A stretch of 64,000 nt of DNA, taken from Ptiloglossa arizonensis. Its lineage: Eukaryota > Arthropoda > Insecta > Hymenoptera > Colletidae. The position numbers were made by a program, and so were the translations under genes. The DNA lies in NCBI RefSeq assembly GCF_051014685.1, contig NW_027478417.1:1426001-1490000 (forward strand). Reading direction: 5' to 3'. This document shows, piece by piece, positions 39,959 to 52,582 of the stretch. Within the stretch, counting starts at the first letter, position 1, and each line of letters starts with the position of its first letter. The notes beneath the pieces are model-generated. The model saw nothing but the letters and a program-made list of their open reading frames with translations, searched no databases and was not told the DNA's origin.

Positions 39959-40850
39959 TTCCTTAACTTCAAACTCCCATATCTCGCGAATGGATTGACG
40001 AACTCGAGAAATTCCTGTTGCATCTGAAAGTAGAAACTCGCCCGATTACAATGGTGTGTGTACTTTTCCCCTAGGCCATAGTAGTTATTGGTTTCGAGTA
40101 TCAGACCAGCGAAATTTTTGATGGTTTCTCAACCATTCCTTAACTTCAAACTCACATATCTCGCGAACGGATTGTCGAACTCGGGAAACTCCTGTTGCAT
40201 CTGAAAGTAGAAACACGCCCGATTACAGTGGTGTGTGTACTTTTCCCCTAGGCCATTCCAGTTATTGGTTTCGAGTATCAGACCAGCGAAATTTTTGATG
40301 GTTTCTCAACCATTCCTTAACTTCTAACTCCCATATCTCGCGAACGAATTGACGAACTCGAGAAATTCCTGTTGCATCTGAAAGTAGAAACTCGCCCCAT
40401 TACAATGGTATGTGTATTTTTCCCCTAGGCCTTTGTAGTTATTGGTTTCGGGAATCAGACTTGCGAAAATTTTGATGGTTCCTCAAACATTCCTTAACTT
40501 CAAACTCCCATATCTCGCGAATGGATTGACGAACTCGAGAAATTCCTGTTGCATCTGAAAGTAGAAACTCGCCCGATTACAATGGTGTGTGTACTTTTCC
40601 CCTAGGCCATAGTAGTTATTGGTTTCGAGTATCAGACCAGCGAAATTTTTGATGGTTTCTCAACCATTCCTTAACTTCAAACTCACATATCTCGCGAACG
40701 GATTGTCGAACTCGGGAAACTCCTGTTGCATCTGAAAGTAGAAACACGCCCGATTACAGTGGTGTGTGTACTTTTCCCCTAGGCCATTCCAGTTATTGGT
40801 TTCGAGTATCAGACCAGCGAAATTTTTGATGGTTTCTCAACCATTCCTTA
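38860..40850 (+). repeat. 531-bp trimer run, about four copies
   Basis: A three-monomer unit repeats at exactly 531 bp. GGTTCCTCAAACATT occurs at 38884, 39415, 39946 and 40477, and earlier at 35167, 35698 and 36229. The trimer consists of a TTTGTAG/GGGAATCAG monomer, an ATAGTAG monomer with CACATATC and GGATTGTCGAACTCGGG, and an ATTCCAG monomer ending CTTCTAACTCC with GAACGAATTG. The next occurrence is 885 bp further on (41362). The trimer run is two or three units inside each 21-unit block and extends beyond copy 2. Confidence 0.88.
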
Positions 40851-41990
40851 ACTTCAAACTCCCATATCTCGCGAACGGATTCACGATCTCGAGAAATTCC
40901 TGTTGCATCTGAAAGTAGAAACTCGCACGATTACAACGGCATGGGTATTTTTCCTCTAGGTCTTTGTAGTTATTGATTTCGGGAATCAGACTCGCGAAAA
41001 TTTTGATGGTTTCTCAACAATTCCTTGACTTCTAACTCCCATATATCGCGAACGGATTGACGAACTCGAGAAATTCATGTTGCATCTGAAAGTAGAAACT
41101 CGCCCGATTACAATGGTGTGTGTACTTTTCCCCTAGGCCATTCCAGTTATTGGTTTCGAGTACCAGAACAGCGAAATTTTTGATGGTTTCTCAACCATTC
41201 CTTAACTTCAAACTCCCATATCTCGCGAACGGATTGTCGAACTCGAGAAATTCCTGTTGCATCTGAAAGTAGAAACTCGCCCCATTACAATGGTATGTGT
41301 ATTTTTCCCCTAGGCCTTTGTAGTTATTGGTTTCGGGAATCAGACTTGCGAAAATTTTGATGGTTCCTCAAACATTCCTTAACTTCAAACTCCCATATCT
41401 CGCGAATGGATTGACGAACTCGAGAAATTCCTGTTGCATCTGAAAGTAGAAACTCGCCCGATTACAATGGTGTGTGTACTTTTCCCCTAGGCCATAGTAG
41501 TTATTGGTTTCGAGTATCAGACCAGCGAAATTTTTGATGGTTTCTCAACCATTCCTTAACTTCAAACTCACATATCTCGCGAACGGATTGTCGAACTCGG
41601 GAAACTCCTGTTGCATCTGAAAGTAGAAACACGCCCGATTACAGTGGTGTTTGTACTTTTCCCCTAGGCCATTCCAGTTATTGGTTTCGAGTATCAGACC
41701 AGCGAAATTTTTGATGGTTTCTCAACCATTCCTTAACTTCAAACTCCCATATCTCGCGAACGGATTCACGATCTCGAGAAATTCCTGTTGCATCTGAAAG
41801 TAGAAACTCGCACGATTACAACGGCATGGGTATTTTTGCTCTAGGTCTTTGTAGTTATTGATTTCGGGAATCAGACTCGCGAAAATTTTGATGGTTTCTC
41901 AACAATTCCTTGACTTCTAACTCCCATATATCGCGAACGGATTGACGAACTCGAGAAATTCATGTTGCATCTGAAAGTAGAAACTCGCCC
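40380..41990 (+). repeat. 885-bp pentamer pair
   Basis: About 40380-41105 pairs with 41265-41990 at 885 bp (5 x 177). The rare ATGGGTATTTTTCCTCTAGG monomer lies at 40941 and, with one change to GCTCTAGG, at 41826. Divergence at about 41105/41990 is CGATTACAATGG versus CGAATACAGCGG. Confidence 0.8.
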
Positions 41991-42139
41991 GAATACAGCG
42001 GTAAGTGTACTTTTCCCCTAGGCCATTCCAGTTATTGGTTTCGAGTATCAGACCAGCGAAATTTTTGATGGTTTCTCAACCATTCCTTAACTTCAAACTC
42101 ACATATCTCGCGAACGGATTGTCGAACTCGGGAAACTCC

Positions 42140-43215
42140 TGTTGCATCTGAAAGTAGAAACTCGCACGATTACAACGGCATGTGTAATTTTCCCCTTGGC
42201 CTTTGTAGTTATTGGTTTCGAGTATCAGACTTGCGAAAATTTTTATGGTTTCTCAACCATTCCTTAACTTCAAACTCCCATATCTCGCGAACGGATAGAC
42301 GAACTCGAGAAATTCCTGTTTCATCTGAAAGTAGAAATTCGCCCGATTACAACGGTATGTGTATTTTTGCCCTAGGCCATAGTAGTTATTGGTTTCGAGT
42401 ATCAGACATGCGAAAATTTTGATGGTTTCTCAACCATTCCTTAATTTCAAACTCCCATATCTCGCGAACGAATTGACGAACTCGAGAAATTCCTGTTGCA
42501 TCGGAAAGTGGAATCTCGCCCCATTACAATGGTGTGTGTACTTTTCCCCTAGGCCATTCCAGTTATTGGTTTCGAGTATCAGACCAGCGAAAATTTTGAT
42601 GGTTTCTCAACCATTCCTTAACTTCAAACTCCCATATCTCGCGAACGGATAGACGAACTCGAGAAATTCCTGTTTCATCTGAAAGTAGAAATTCGCCCGA
42701 TTACAACGGTATGTGTATTTTTGCCCTAGGCCATAGTAGTTATTGGTTTCGAGTATCAGACTTGCGAAAATTTTGATGGTTTCCCAACCGTTCCTTAACT
42801 TCAAACTCCCATATCTCGCGAACGGATTCACGATCTCGAGAAATTCCTGTTGCATCTGAAAGTAGAAACTCGCACGATTACAACGGCATGTGTAATTTTC
42901 CCCTAGGCCTTTGTAGTTATTGGTTTCGGCAATCAGACTTGCGAAAATTTTGATGGTTTCTCAACCATTCCTTAACTTCTAACTCCCATATCTCGCGAAC
43001 GGATTGACGATCTCGAGAAATTCCTGTTGCATCTGAAAGTAGAAACACTCCCGATTACAGTGGTGTGTGTACTTTTCCCCTAGGCCACTCCAGTTATTGG
43101 TTTCGAGTATCAGACCAGCGATAATTTTGAAGGTTTCCCAACCGTTCCTTAACTTCAAACTCCCATGTCTCGCGAACGGATTCACGATCTCGAGAAATTC
43201 CTGTTGCATCTGAAA
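42140..43215 (+). repeat. Truncated third copy of the 21-unit block
   Basis: About 42140-42955 matches 37538-38353 at 4602 bp (26 units) and, through it, 33821-34636. Landmarks at 42180, 42389 and 42607 correspond to 37578, 37787 and 38005. After about 42960 the pairing shifts to 4425 bp, so the monomer at about 38365-38540 is absent here. The second unit carries CCCCTTGGCC in place of CCCCTAGGCC, a lost CCTAGG site. Confidence 0.8.
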
Positions 43216-43379
43216 GTAGAAACTCGCACGATTACAACGGCATGTGTATTTTTCCCCTAGGCCTTTGTAGTTATTGGTTTCGGGAATCAGACTTGCGAAA
43301 ATTTTGATGGTTTCTCAACCATTCCTTAACTTCAAACTCCCATATTACGCGAATGGATTGACGAACTCGAGAAATTCCT

Positions 43380-45165
43380 GTTGCATCTGAAAGTAGAAAC
43401 TCGCCCGATTACAAAGGTATGTGTATTTTTCCCCTAGGCCTTTGTAGTTATTGGTTTCGAGTATCAGACTGGCGAAATTTGTGATGGTTTCTCAACCATT
43501 CCTTAACTTCAAACTCACATATCTCGCGAACGGATTGTCGAACTCGGGAAACTCCTGTTGCATCTGAAAGTAGAAACACGCCCGATTACAGTGGTGTGTG
43601 TACTTTTCCCCTAGGCCATTCCAGTTATTGGTTTCGAGTATCAGACCAGCGAAATTTTTGATGGTTTCTCAACCATTCCTTAACTTCAAACTCCCATATC
43701 TCGCGAACGGATTCACGATCTCGAGAAATTCCTGTTGCATCTGAAAGTAGAAACTCGCACGATTACAACGGCATGGGTATTTTTCCTCTAGGTCTTTGTA
43801 GTTATTGATTTCGGGAATCAGACTTGCGAAAATTTTGATGGTTTCTCAACAATTCCTTGACTTCTAACTCCCATATATCGCGAACGGATTGACGAACTCG
43901 AGAAATTCATGTTGCATCTGAAAGTAGAAACTCGCCCGATTACAATGGTGTGTGTACTTTTCCCCTAGGCCATTCCAGTTATTGGTTTCGAGTACCAGAC
44001 CAGCGAAATTTTTGATGGTTTCTCAACCATTCCTTAACTTCAAACTCCCATATCTCGCGAACGGATTGTCGAACTCGAGAAATTCCTGTTGCATCTGAAA
44101 GTAGAAACACGCCCGATTACAGTGGTGTGTGTACTTTTCCCCTAGGCCATTCCAGTTATTGGTTTCGAGTATCAGACCAGCGAAAATTTTGATGGTTTCT
44201 CAACCATTCCTTAACTTCAAACTCCCATATTTCGCGAACGGATTGACGAACTCGAGAAATTCCTGTTGCATCTGAAAGTAGAAACTCGCCCGATTTCAAA
44301 GGTATGTGTATTTTTCCCCTAGGCCTTTGTAGTTATTGGTTTCGAGTATCAGACTTGCGAAATTTTTGATGGTTTCTCAACCATTCCTTAACTTCAAACT
44401 CACATATCTCGCGAACGGATTGTCGAACTCGGGAAACTCCTGTTGCATCTGAAAGTAGAAACACGCCCGATTACAGTGGTGTGTGTACTTTTCCCCTAGG
44501 CCATTCCAGTTATTGGTTTCGAGTATCAGACCAGCGAAATTTTTGATGGTTTCTCAACCATTCCTTAACTTCAAACTCCCATATCTCGCGAACGGATTCA
44601 CGATCTCGAGAAATTCCTGTTGCATCTGAAAGTAGAAACTCGCACGATTACAACGGCATGGGTATTTTTCCTCTAGGTCTTTGTAGTTATTGATTTCGGG
44701 AATCAGACTTGCGAAAATTTTGATGGTTTCTCAACAATTCCTTGACTTCTAACTCCCATATATCGCGAACGGATTGACGAACTCGAGAAATTCATGTTGC
44801 ATCTGAAAGTAGAAACTCGCCCGATTACAATGGTGTGTGTACTTTTCCCCTAGGCCATTCCAGTTATTGGTTTCGAGTACCAGACCAGCGAAATTTTTGA
44901 TGGTTTCTCAACCATTCCTTAACTTCAAACTCCCATATCTCGCGAACGGATTGTCGAACTCGAGAAATTCCTGTTGCATCTGAAAGTAGAAACACGCCCG
45001 ATTACAGTGGTGTGTGTACTTTTCCCCTAGGCCATTCCAGTTATTGGTTTCGAGTATCAGACCAGCGAAAATTTTGATGGTTTCTCAACCATTCCTTAAC
45101 TTCAAACTCCCATATTTCGCGAACGGATTGACGAACTCGAGAAATTCCTGTTGCATCTGAAAGTA
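43380..45165 (+). repeat. 885-bp pentamer tandem pair
   Basis: Two five-monomer copies, about 43380-44265 and 44266-45165, at an exact offset of 885 bp (ATGGG at 43773 and 44658). Differences are few: GATTACAAAGG versus GATTTCAAAGG, and CTGGCGAAATTTG versus CTTGCGAAATTTT. The unit contains the same CCTCTAGG monomer as the 40.4-42 kb pentamer pair, so the two pairs are related (11 units apart). Confidence 0.83.
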
Positions 45166-48100
45166 GAAACACTCCCGATTACAGTGGTGTGTGTACTTTT
45201 CCCCTAGGCCACTCGAGTTATTGGTTTCGAGTAACAGACCAGCGATAATTTTGATGGTTTCTCAACCATTCCTTATCTTCAAAGTCCCATATCTCGCGAA
45301 CGGATTGACGAAATCGAGAAATTCCTGCTGCATCTGAAAGTAGAAGCTCGCCCGATTACAGTGGTGTGTGTACTTTTCCCCTAGGCCATTCCAGTTATTG
45401 GTTTCGAGAATCAGACCAGCGAAAATTTTGATGGTATCTCAACCATTCCTTAACTTCAAACTTCCATGTCTCGCGAACGGATTGACGAACTCGAGAAATT
45501 CCTGTTGCATCTGAAAGTAGAAACTCGCCCGAATACAGCGGTAAGTGTACTTTTCCCCTAGGCCATTCCAGTTATTGGTTTCGAGTATCAGACCAGCGAA
45601 ATTTTTGATGGTTTCTCAACCATTCCTTAACTTCAAACTCACATATCTCGCGAACGGATTGTCGAACTCGGGAAACTCCTGTTGCATCTGAAAGTAGAAA
45701 CACGCCCGATTACAGTGGTGTGTGTACTTTTCCTCTAGGCCATTCCAGTTATTGGTTTCGAGTATCAGACCAGCGAAATTTTTGATGGTTTCTCAACCAG
45801 TCCTTAACTTCAAACTCCCATATCTCGCGAACGGATTGACGGACTCGAGAAATTCCTGTTGCATCTGAAAGTAGAAGCTCGCCCGATTACAGCGGTATGT
45901 GTATTTTTGCCCTAGGCCATAGTAGTTAATGGTTTCGAGTATCAGAGTTGCGAAAATTTTGATGGTTTCTCAACCATTCCTTAATTTCAAACTCCCATAT
46001 CTCGCGAACGAACTGACGAACACGAGAAATTCTTGTTGCATCTGAAAGCAGAAACTCGCCCGATTACAGCGGTGTGTGTATTTTTGCCCTAGGCCATAGA
46101 AGTTATTGGTTTCGAGTATCAGACTAGCGAGAATTTTGATGGTTTCTCAACCATTCCTTAATTTCAAACTCCCATATCTCGCGAACGAATTGACGAGCTC
46201 GAGAAATTCCTGTTGCATCGGAAAGTAGAAACACGCCCCATTACAATGGTGTGTGTACTTTTCCCCTAGGCCATTCCAGTTATTGGTTTCGAGTATCAGA
46301 CTTGCGAAAACTTTGATGGTTGCTCAAGCGTTCCTTAACTTCAAACTCCCATATCTCGCGAACGGATTTACGAACTCGAGAAATTCCTGTTGCATCTGAA
46401 AGTAGAAACCCGCCCGATTACAATGGTGTGTGTACTTTTCCCCTAGGCCATAGTAGTTATTGGTTTCGAGTATCAGACCAACGAAAATTTTGATGGTTTC
46501 TCAACCATTCCTTAACTTCAAACACCCATATCTCGCGAACGGACTGACGAACTCGAGAAATTCCTGTTGCATCTGAAAGTAGAAGCTCGCCCGATTACAG
46601 CGGTATGTGTATTTTTGCCCTAGGCCATAGTAGTTAATGGTTTCGAGTATCAGAGTTGCGAAAATTTTGATGGTTTCTCAACCGTTCCTTAATTTCAAAC
46701 TCCCATATCTCAGGAACGGATTGACGATCTCGAGAAATTCCTGTTGCATCTGAAAGTAGAAACACGCCCGTTTACAGTGGGGTGTGTACTTTTCCCCTAG
46801 GCCATTACAGTTATTGGTTTCGAGTATCAGACCAGCGAAAATTTTGATCGTTTCTCAACCATTCCTTAATATCAAACTCCCATATCTCGCGGACGGATTG
46901 ACGAACTCGAGAAATTGCTGTTGCATCTGAAAGTAGAAGCTCGCACGAATACAACGGTATGTGTATTTCTCACCTAGGCCTTTGTAGTTATTGGTTTCGG
47001 GAATCAGACTTGCGAAAATTTTGATGGTTTCTCAACCATTCCTTAAATTCTAACTCCCATATCTCGCGAACGGATTGACGGACTCGAGAAATTCCTGTTG
47101 CATCTGAAAGTAGAAGCTCGCCCGATTACAGCGGTATGTGTATTTTTGCCCTAGGCCATAGTAGTTAATGGTTTCGAGTATCAGAGTTGCGAAAATTTTG
47201 ATGGTTTCTCAACCATTCCTTAATTTCAAACTCCCATATCTCGCGAATGGATTCACGAACTCGAGAAATTCCTGTTGCATCTGAAAGCAGAAACTCACCC
47301 GATTACAGCGGTGTGTGTATTTTTCCCCTAGGCCATAGTAGTTATTGGTTTCCAGTATCAGACCAGCGAAAATTTTGATGGTTTCTCAACCATTCCTTAA
47401 TTTCAAACTCCCATATCTCGCGATCGGATTGACGAACTCGAGAAATTCCTGTTTCATCGGAAAGTAGAAACTCGCCCCATTACAATGGTATGTGTATTTT
47501 TCCCCTAGGCCATAATAGTTATTGGTTTCGAATATCAGACTTGCGAAAATTTTTATGGTTTCTCGAACGTTCCTTAACTTCAAACTCCCATATCTCGAGA
47601 ACGGATTGACGAACTCGAGAAATTCCTATTGCATCTGAAAGTAGAAACTCGCCCGATTACAACGGTATGTGTATTTTTCCCCTAGGCCTTTGTAGTTATT
47701 GGTTTCGGGAATCAGACTTGCGAAAATTTTGATGGTTCCTCAAACATTCCTTAACTTCAAACTCCCATATCTCGAGAATGGATTGACGAACTCGAGAAAT
47801 TCCTGTTGCATCTGAAAGTAGAAACTCGCCCGATTACAATGGTGTGTGTACTTTTCCCCTAGGCCAAAGTAGTTATTGGTTTCCAGTATCAGACCAGCGA
47901 AAATTTTGATGGTTTCTCAACCATTCCCTAACTTCAAACTCCCATATCTCGCGAACGGATTGACGAACTCGAGAAATTCCTGTTGCGTCTGAAAGTAGAA
48001 ACTCGGCCGAATACAGCGGTAAGTGTACTTTTCCCCTAGGCCATAGTAGTTATTGGTTTCCAGTATCAGACCAGCGAAAATTTTGATGGTTTCTCAACCA

Positions 48101-48335
48101 TTCCCTAACTTCAAACTCCCATATCTCGCGAACGGATTCACGAACTCGAGAAATTCCTGTTGCATCTGAAAGTAGAAACTCGCACGATTACAACGGCATG
48201 TGTGTTTTTCCCCTAGGCCTTTGTAGTTATTGGTTTCGGGAATCGGACTTGCGAAAATTTTGATGGTTTCTCAATCATTCCTTAATTTCAAACTCCCATA
48301 TCTCGGGAACGGATTGACGATCTCGAGAAATTCTT
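45165..48335 (+). repeat. Divergent satellite stretch with little higher-order order
   Basis: Monomers carry many private changes (for example CCTAGGCCACTCGAG, GAAATCGAG, CTCACCTAGG, TCTCGAGAATGG) and the classes do not follow a clean order. Weak periodicity remains: the GTAGTTAATGG variant occurs at about 45927, 46635 and 47166, which is 4 and then 3 units apart. This is the least homogenised interior part of the window and separates two strongly duplicated domains. Confidence 0.65.
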
Positions 48336-51300
48336 GTTGCATCTGAAAGCAGAAACTCGCCCGATTACAGTGGTGTGTGTACATTTCCCCTAGGCCATTC
48401 CAGTTATTGGTTTCGTGTATCAGACCAGCGAAAATTTTGATGGTTTCTCAACCATTCCTTAACTTCAAACTCCCATATCTCGCGAACGGATTCACGAACT
48501 CGAGAAATTCCTGTTGCATCCGAAAGTAGAAACTCGCACGATTACAACTGCATGTGTATTTCTCCCCTAGGCCTTTGTAGTTATTGGTTTCGAGTATCAG
48601 ACTTGCGAAAATTTTGATGGTTGCTCAAGCGTTCCTTAAATTCAAACTCCCATATCTCGCGAACGGATTGACGAACTCGAGAAATTCCTGTCTCATCTGA
48701 AAGTAGAAACTCGCCCGAATACAGCGGTAAGTGTACTTTTCCCCTAGGCCATTCCAGTTATTGGTTTCGAGTATCAGACCAGCGAAATTTTTGATGGTTT
48801 CTCAACCATTCCTTAACTTCAAAGTCCCATATCTCGCGGACGGATTGACGAACTCGAGAAATTCCTGTTGCATCTGAAAGTAGAAGCTCGCCCGATTACA
48901 TCGGTATGTGTATTTTAGCCCTAGGCCATAGTAGTTATTGGTTTCGAGTATCAGAGTTGCGAAAATTTTGATGGTTTCTCAACCATTCCTTAATTTCAAA
49001 CTCCCATATCGCAGGAAGGGATTGACCATCTCGAGAAATTCCTGTTGCATCTGAAAGTAGAAAATCGCCCGATTACAGTGGTGTGTGTACTTTTCCCCTA
49101 GGCAATTCCAGTTATTGGTTTCGAGTATCAGACCAGCGAAAATTTTGATGGTTTCTCAACCGTTCCTTAAATTCAAACTCCCATATCTCGCGAACGGATT
49201 GACGAACTCGAGAAATTCCTGTCTCATCTGAAAGTAGAAACTCGCCCGAATACAGCGGTAAGTGTACTTTTCCCCTAGGCCATTACAGTTATTGGTTTCG
49301 AGTATCAGACCAGCGAAATTTTTGATGGTTTCTCAACCATTCCTTAACTTCAAAGTCCCATATCTCGCGAACGGATTGACGAACTCGAGAAATTCCTGTT
49401 GCATCTGAAAGTAGAAGCTCGCCCGATTACAGCGGTATGGGTATTTTATCCCTAGGCTATAGTAGTTATTGGTTTCGAGTATCAGAGTTGCGAAAATTTT
49501 GATGGTTTCTCAACCATTCCTTAACTTCAAACTCCCATATCTCGCGAAAGGATTGACGAACTCGAGAAATTCCTGTTGCATTTGAAAGTAGAAACTCGCA
49601 CGATTACAACGGTATGTGTATTTCTCCCCTAGGCCTTTGTAGTTAATGGTTTCGGAAATCAGACTTGCGAAAATTTTGATGGTTTCTCATCCATTCCTTA
49701 ACTTCAAACTCCCATATCTCGCGAACGGATTGACGAACTCGCGAAGTTCCTATTGCTTCTGAAAGTAGAAACTCGCCCCATTACAATGGTGTGTGTACTT
49801 TTCCCCTAACCCATAGTAGTTATGGGTTTCGAGTATCAGACTTGCGAAAATTTTGATGGTTTCTCAACCATTCCTTAAATTCAAAGTCCCATATCTCGCG
49901 AACGGATTGACGAACTCGAGAAATTCCTGTTGCATCTGAAAGTAGAAGCTCGCCCGATTACAGCGGTATGTGTATTTTAGCCCTAGGCCATGGTAGTTAT
50001 TGGTTTCGAGTATCAGAGTTGCGAAAATTTTGATGGTTTCTCAACCATTCCTTAATTTCAAACTCCCATATCTCAGGAACGGATTGACCATCTCGAGGAA
50101 TTCCTGTTGCATCTGAAAGTAGAAAATCGCCCGATTACAGTGGTGTGTGTACTTTTCCCCTAGGCCATTCCAGTTATTGGTTTCGAGTATCAGACCAGCG
50201 AAATTTTTGATGATTTCTCAACCATTCCTTAACTTCGAACTCCCGTATATCGCGAACGAATTGACGAACTCGAGAAATTCCTGTTGCATCTGAAAGCAGA
50301 AACTCGCCCGATTACATCGGTATGTGTATTTTAGCCCTAGGCCATGGTAGTTATTGGTTTCGAGTATCAGAGTTGCGAAAATTTTGATGGTTTCTCAACC
50401 ATTCCTTAATTTCAAACTCCCATATCTCAGGAACGGATTGACCATCTCGAGAAATTCCTGTTGCATCTGAAACTAGAAACTCGCACGACTGCAACGGCAT
50501 GTGTATTTTTCCCCTAGGCCTTTGTAGTTATTGGTTTCGGGAATCTGACTTGCGAAAATTTTGATGGTTTCTCAACCATTCCTTAACTTCAAACTCCCAT
50601 ATCTCGCGAACGGATTGACGAACTCGCGAAGTTCCTGTTGCTTCTGAAAGTAGAAACTCGCCTCATTACAATGGTGTGTGTACTTTTCCCCTAACCCATA
50701 GTAGTTATGGGTTTCGAGTATCAGACTTGCGAAAATTTTGATGGTTTGTCAACCATTCCTTAACTTCAAACTCCCATATCTCGCGAACGAATTGACGAAC
50801 TCGAGAAATTCCTGTTGCATCTGAAAGCAGAAACTCGCCCGATTACATCGGTGTGTGCATTTTTGCCCTAGGCCATAGTAGTTATTGGTTTCGAGTATCA
50901 GACTTGCGAAAATTTTGATGGTTTCTCAACCATTCCTTAACTTCAAACTCCCATATCTCGCGAACGGATTGACGAACTCGCGAAGTTCCTGTTGCTTCTG
51001 AAAGTAGAAACTCGCCCCATTACAATGGTGTGTGTACTTTTCCCCTAACCCATAGTAGTTATGGGTTTCGAGTATCAGACTTGCGAAAATTTTGATGGTT
51101 TGTCAACCATTCCTTAACTTCAAACTCCCATATCTCGCGAACGGATTGACGAACTCGAGAAATTCCTGTTGCATCTGAAAGTAGAAGCTCGCCCGATTAC
51201 AGTGGTGTGTGTACTTTTCCCCTAGGCAATTCCAGTTATTCGTTTCGAGTATCAGACCAGCGAAAATTTTGATGGTTTCTCAACCATTCCTTAAATTCTA

Positions 51301-52582
51301 ACTCCCATATCTCGCGAACGGATTGACGAACTCGAGAAATTCCTGTTGCATCTGAAAGTAGAAACTCGCCCGATTACAATGGTGTGTGTACTTTTCCCCT
51401 AGGCCATTCCAGTTATTGGTTTCGAGTATCAGACCAGCGAAAATTTTGATGGTTTCTCAACCATTCCTTAACTTCAAACTCCCATATCTCGCGAACGAAC
51501 TGACGAACTCGAGAAATTCTTGTTGCATCTGAAAGCAGAAACTCGCCCGATTACAGTGGTGTGTGTACATTTCCCCTAGGCCATTCCAGTTATTGGTTTC
51601 GTGTATCAGACCAGCGAAAATTTTGATGGTTTCTCTACCATTCCTTAAATTCAAACTCCCATATCTCGCGAACGGATTCACGAACTCGAGAAATTCCTGT
51701 TGCATCCGAAAGTAGAAACTCGCACGATTACAACTGCATGTGTATTTCTCCCCTAGGCCTTTGTAGTTATTGGTTTCGAGTATCAGACTTGCGAAAATTT
51801 TGATGGTTGCTCAAGCGTTCCTTAACTTCAAACTCCCATATCTCGCGAACGGATTGACGAACTCGAGAAATTCCTGTCTCATCTGATAGTAGAAACTCGC
51901 CCGAATACAGCGGTAAGTGTACTTTTCCCCTAGGCCATTCCAGTTATTGGTTTCGAGTATCAGACCAGCGAAATTTTTGATGGTTTCTCAACCATTCCTT
52001 AACTTCAAAGTCCCATATCTCGCGGACGGATTGACGAACTCGAGAAATTCCTGTTGCATCTGAAAGTAGAAGCTCGCCCGATTACAGCGGTATGTGTATT
52101 TTAGCCCTAGGCCATAGTAGTTATTGGTTTCGAGTATCAGAGTTGCGAAAATTTTGATGGTTTCTCAACCATTCCTTAATTTCAAACTCCCATATCGCAG
52201 GAAGGGATTGACCATCTCGAGAAATTCCTGTTGCATCTGAAAATAGAAAATCGCCCGATTACAGTGGTGTGTGTACTTTTCCCCTAGGCCATTACAGTTA
52301 TTGGTTTCGAGTATCAGACCAGCGAAAATTTTGATGGTTTCTCAACCGTTCCTTAAATTCAAACTCCCATATCTCGCGAACGGATTGACGAACTCGAGAA
52401 ATTCCTGTCTCATCTGAAAGTAGAAACTCGCCCGAATACAGCGGTAAGTGTACTTTTCCCCTAGGCCATTCCAGTTATTGGTTTCGAGTATCAGACCAGC
52501 GACAATTTTGATGGTGTCTCAACCATTCCTTAACTTCAAACTCCCATATCTCGCGAACGAACAGACGAACTCGAGAAATTCT
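48335..52582 (+). repeat. 24-26-unit block, copy 1
   Basis: First of three related copies. Offsets to copy 2 are 4247 bp (24 units minus 1) around 48.5-49.3 kb, 4424 bp (25 units minus 1) around 49.7-51.1 kb and 4601 bp (26 units minus 1) from 51.2 kb. Copy 2 therefore has two extra monomers. Marks: GTGTACATTTCCCC, CTGTCTCATC, ATCGCAGGAAGGG, and the CTAACCCATAG hairpin monomers. Confidence 0.88.
50241..50257 (-). other. Complete CENP-B box core match
   Basis: TCCCGTATATCGCGAAC has all nine fixed core bases. The unit belongs to copy 1 of the 24-26-unit block. Confidence 0.45.

Noticed and set aside
49805..49815. Telomere-like CCCTAACCC inside the hairpin monomers
   Set aside because: Only one and a half telomeric units, never in tandem, and explained by two substitutions in the satellite consensus.
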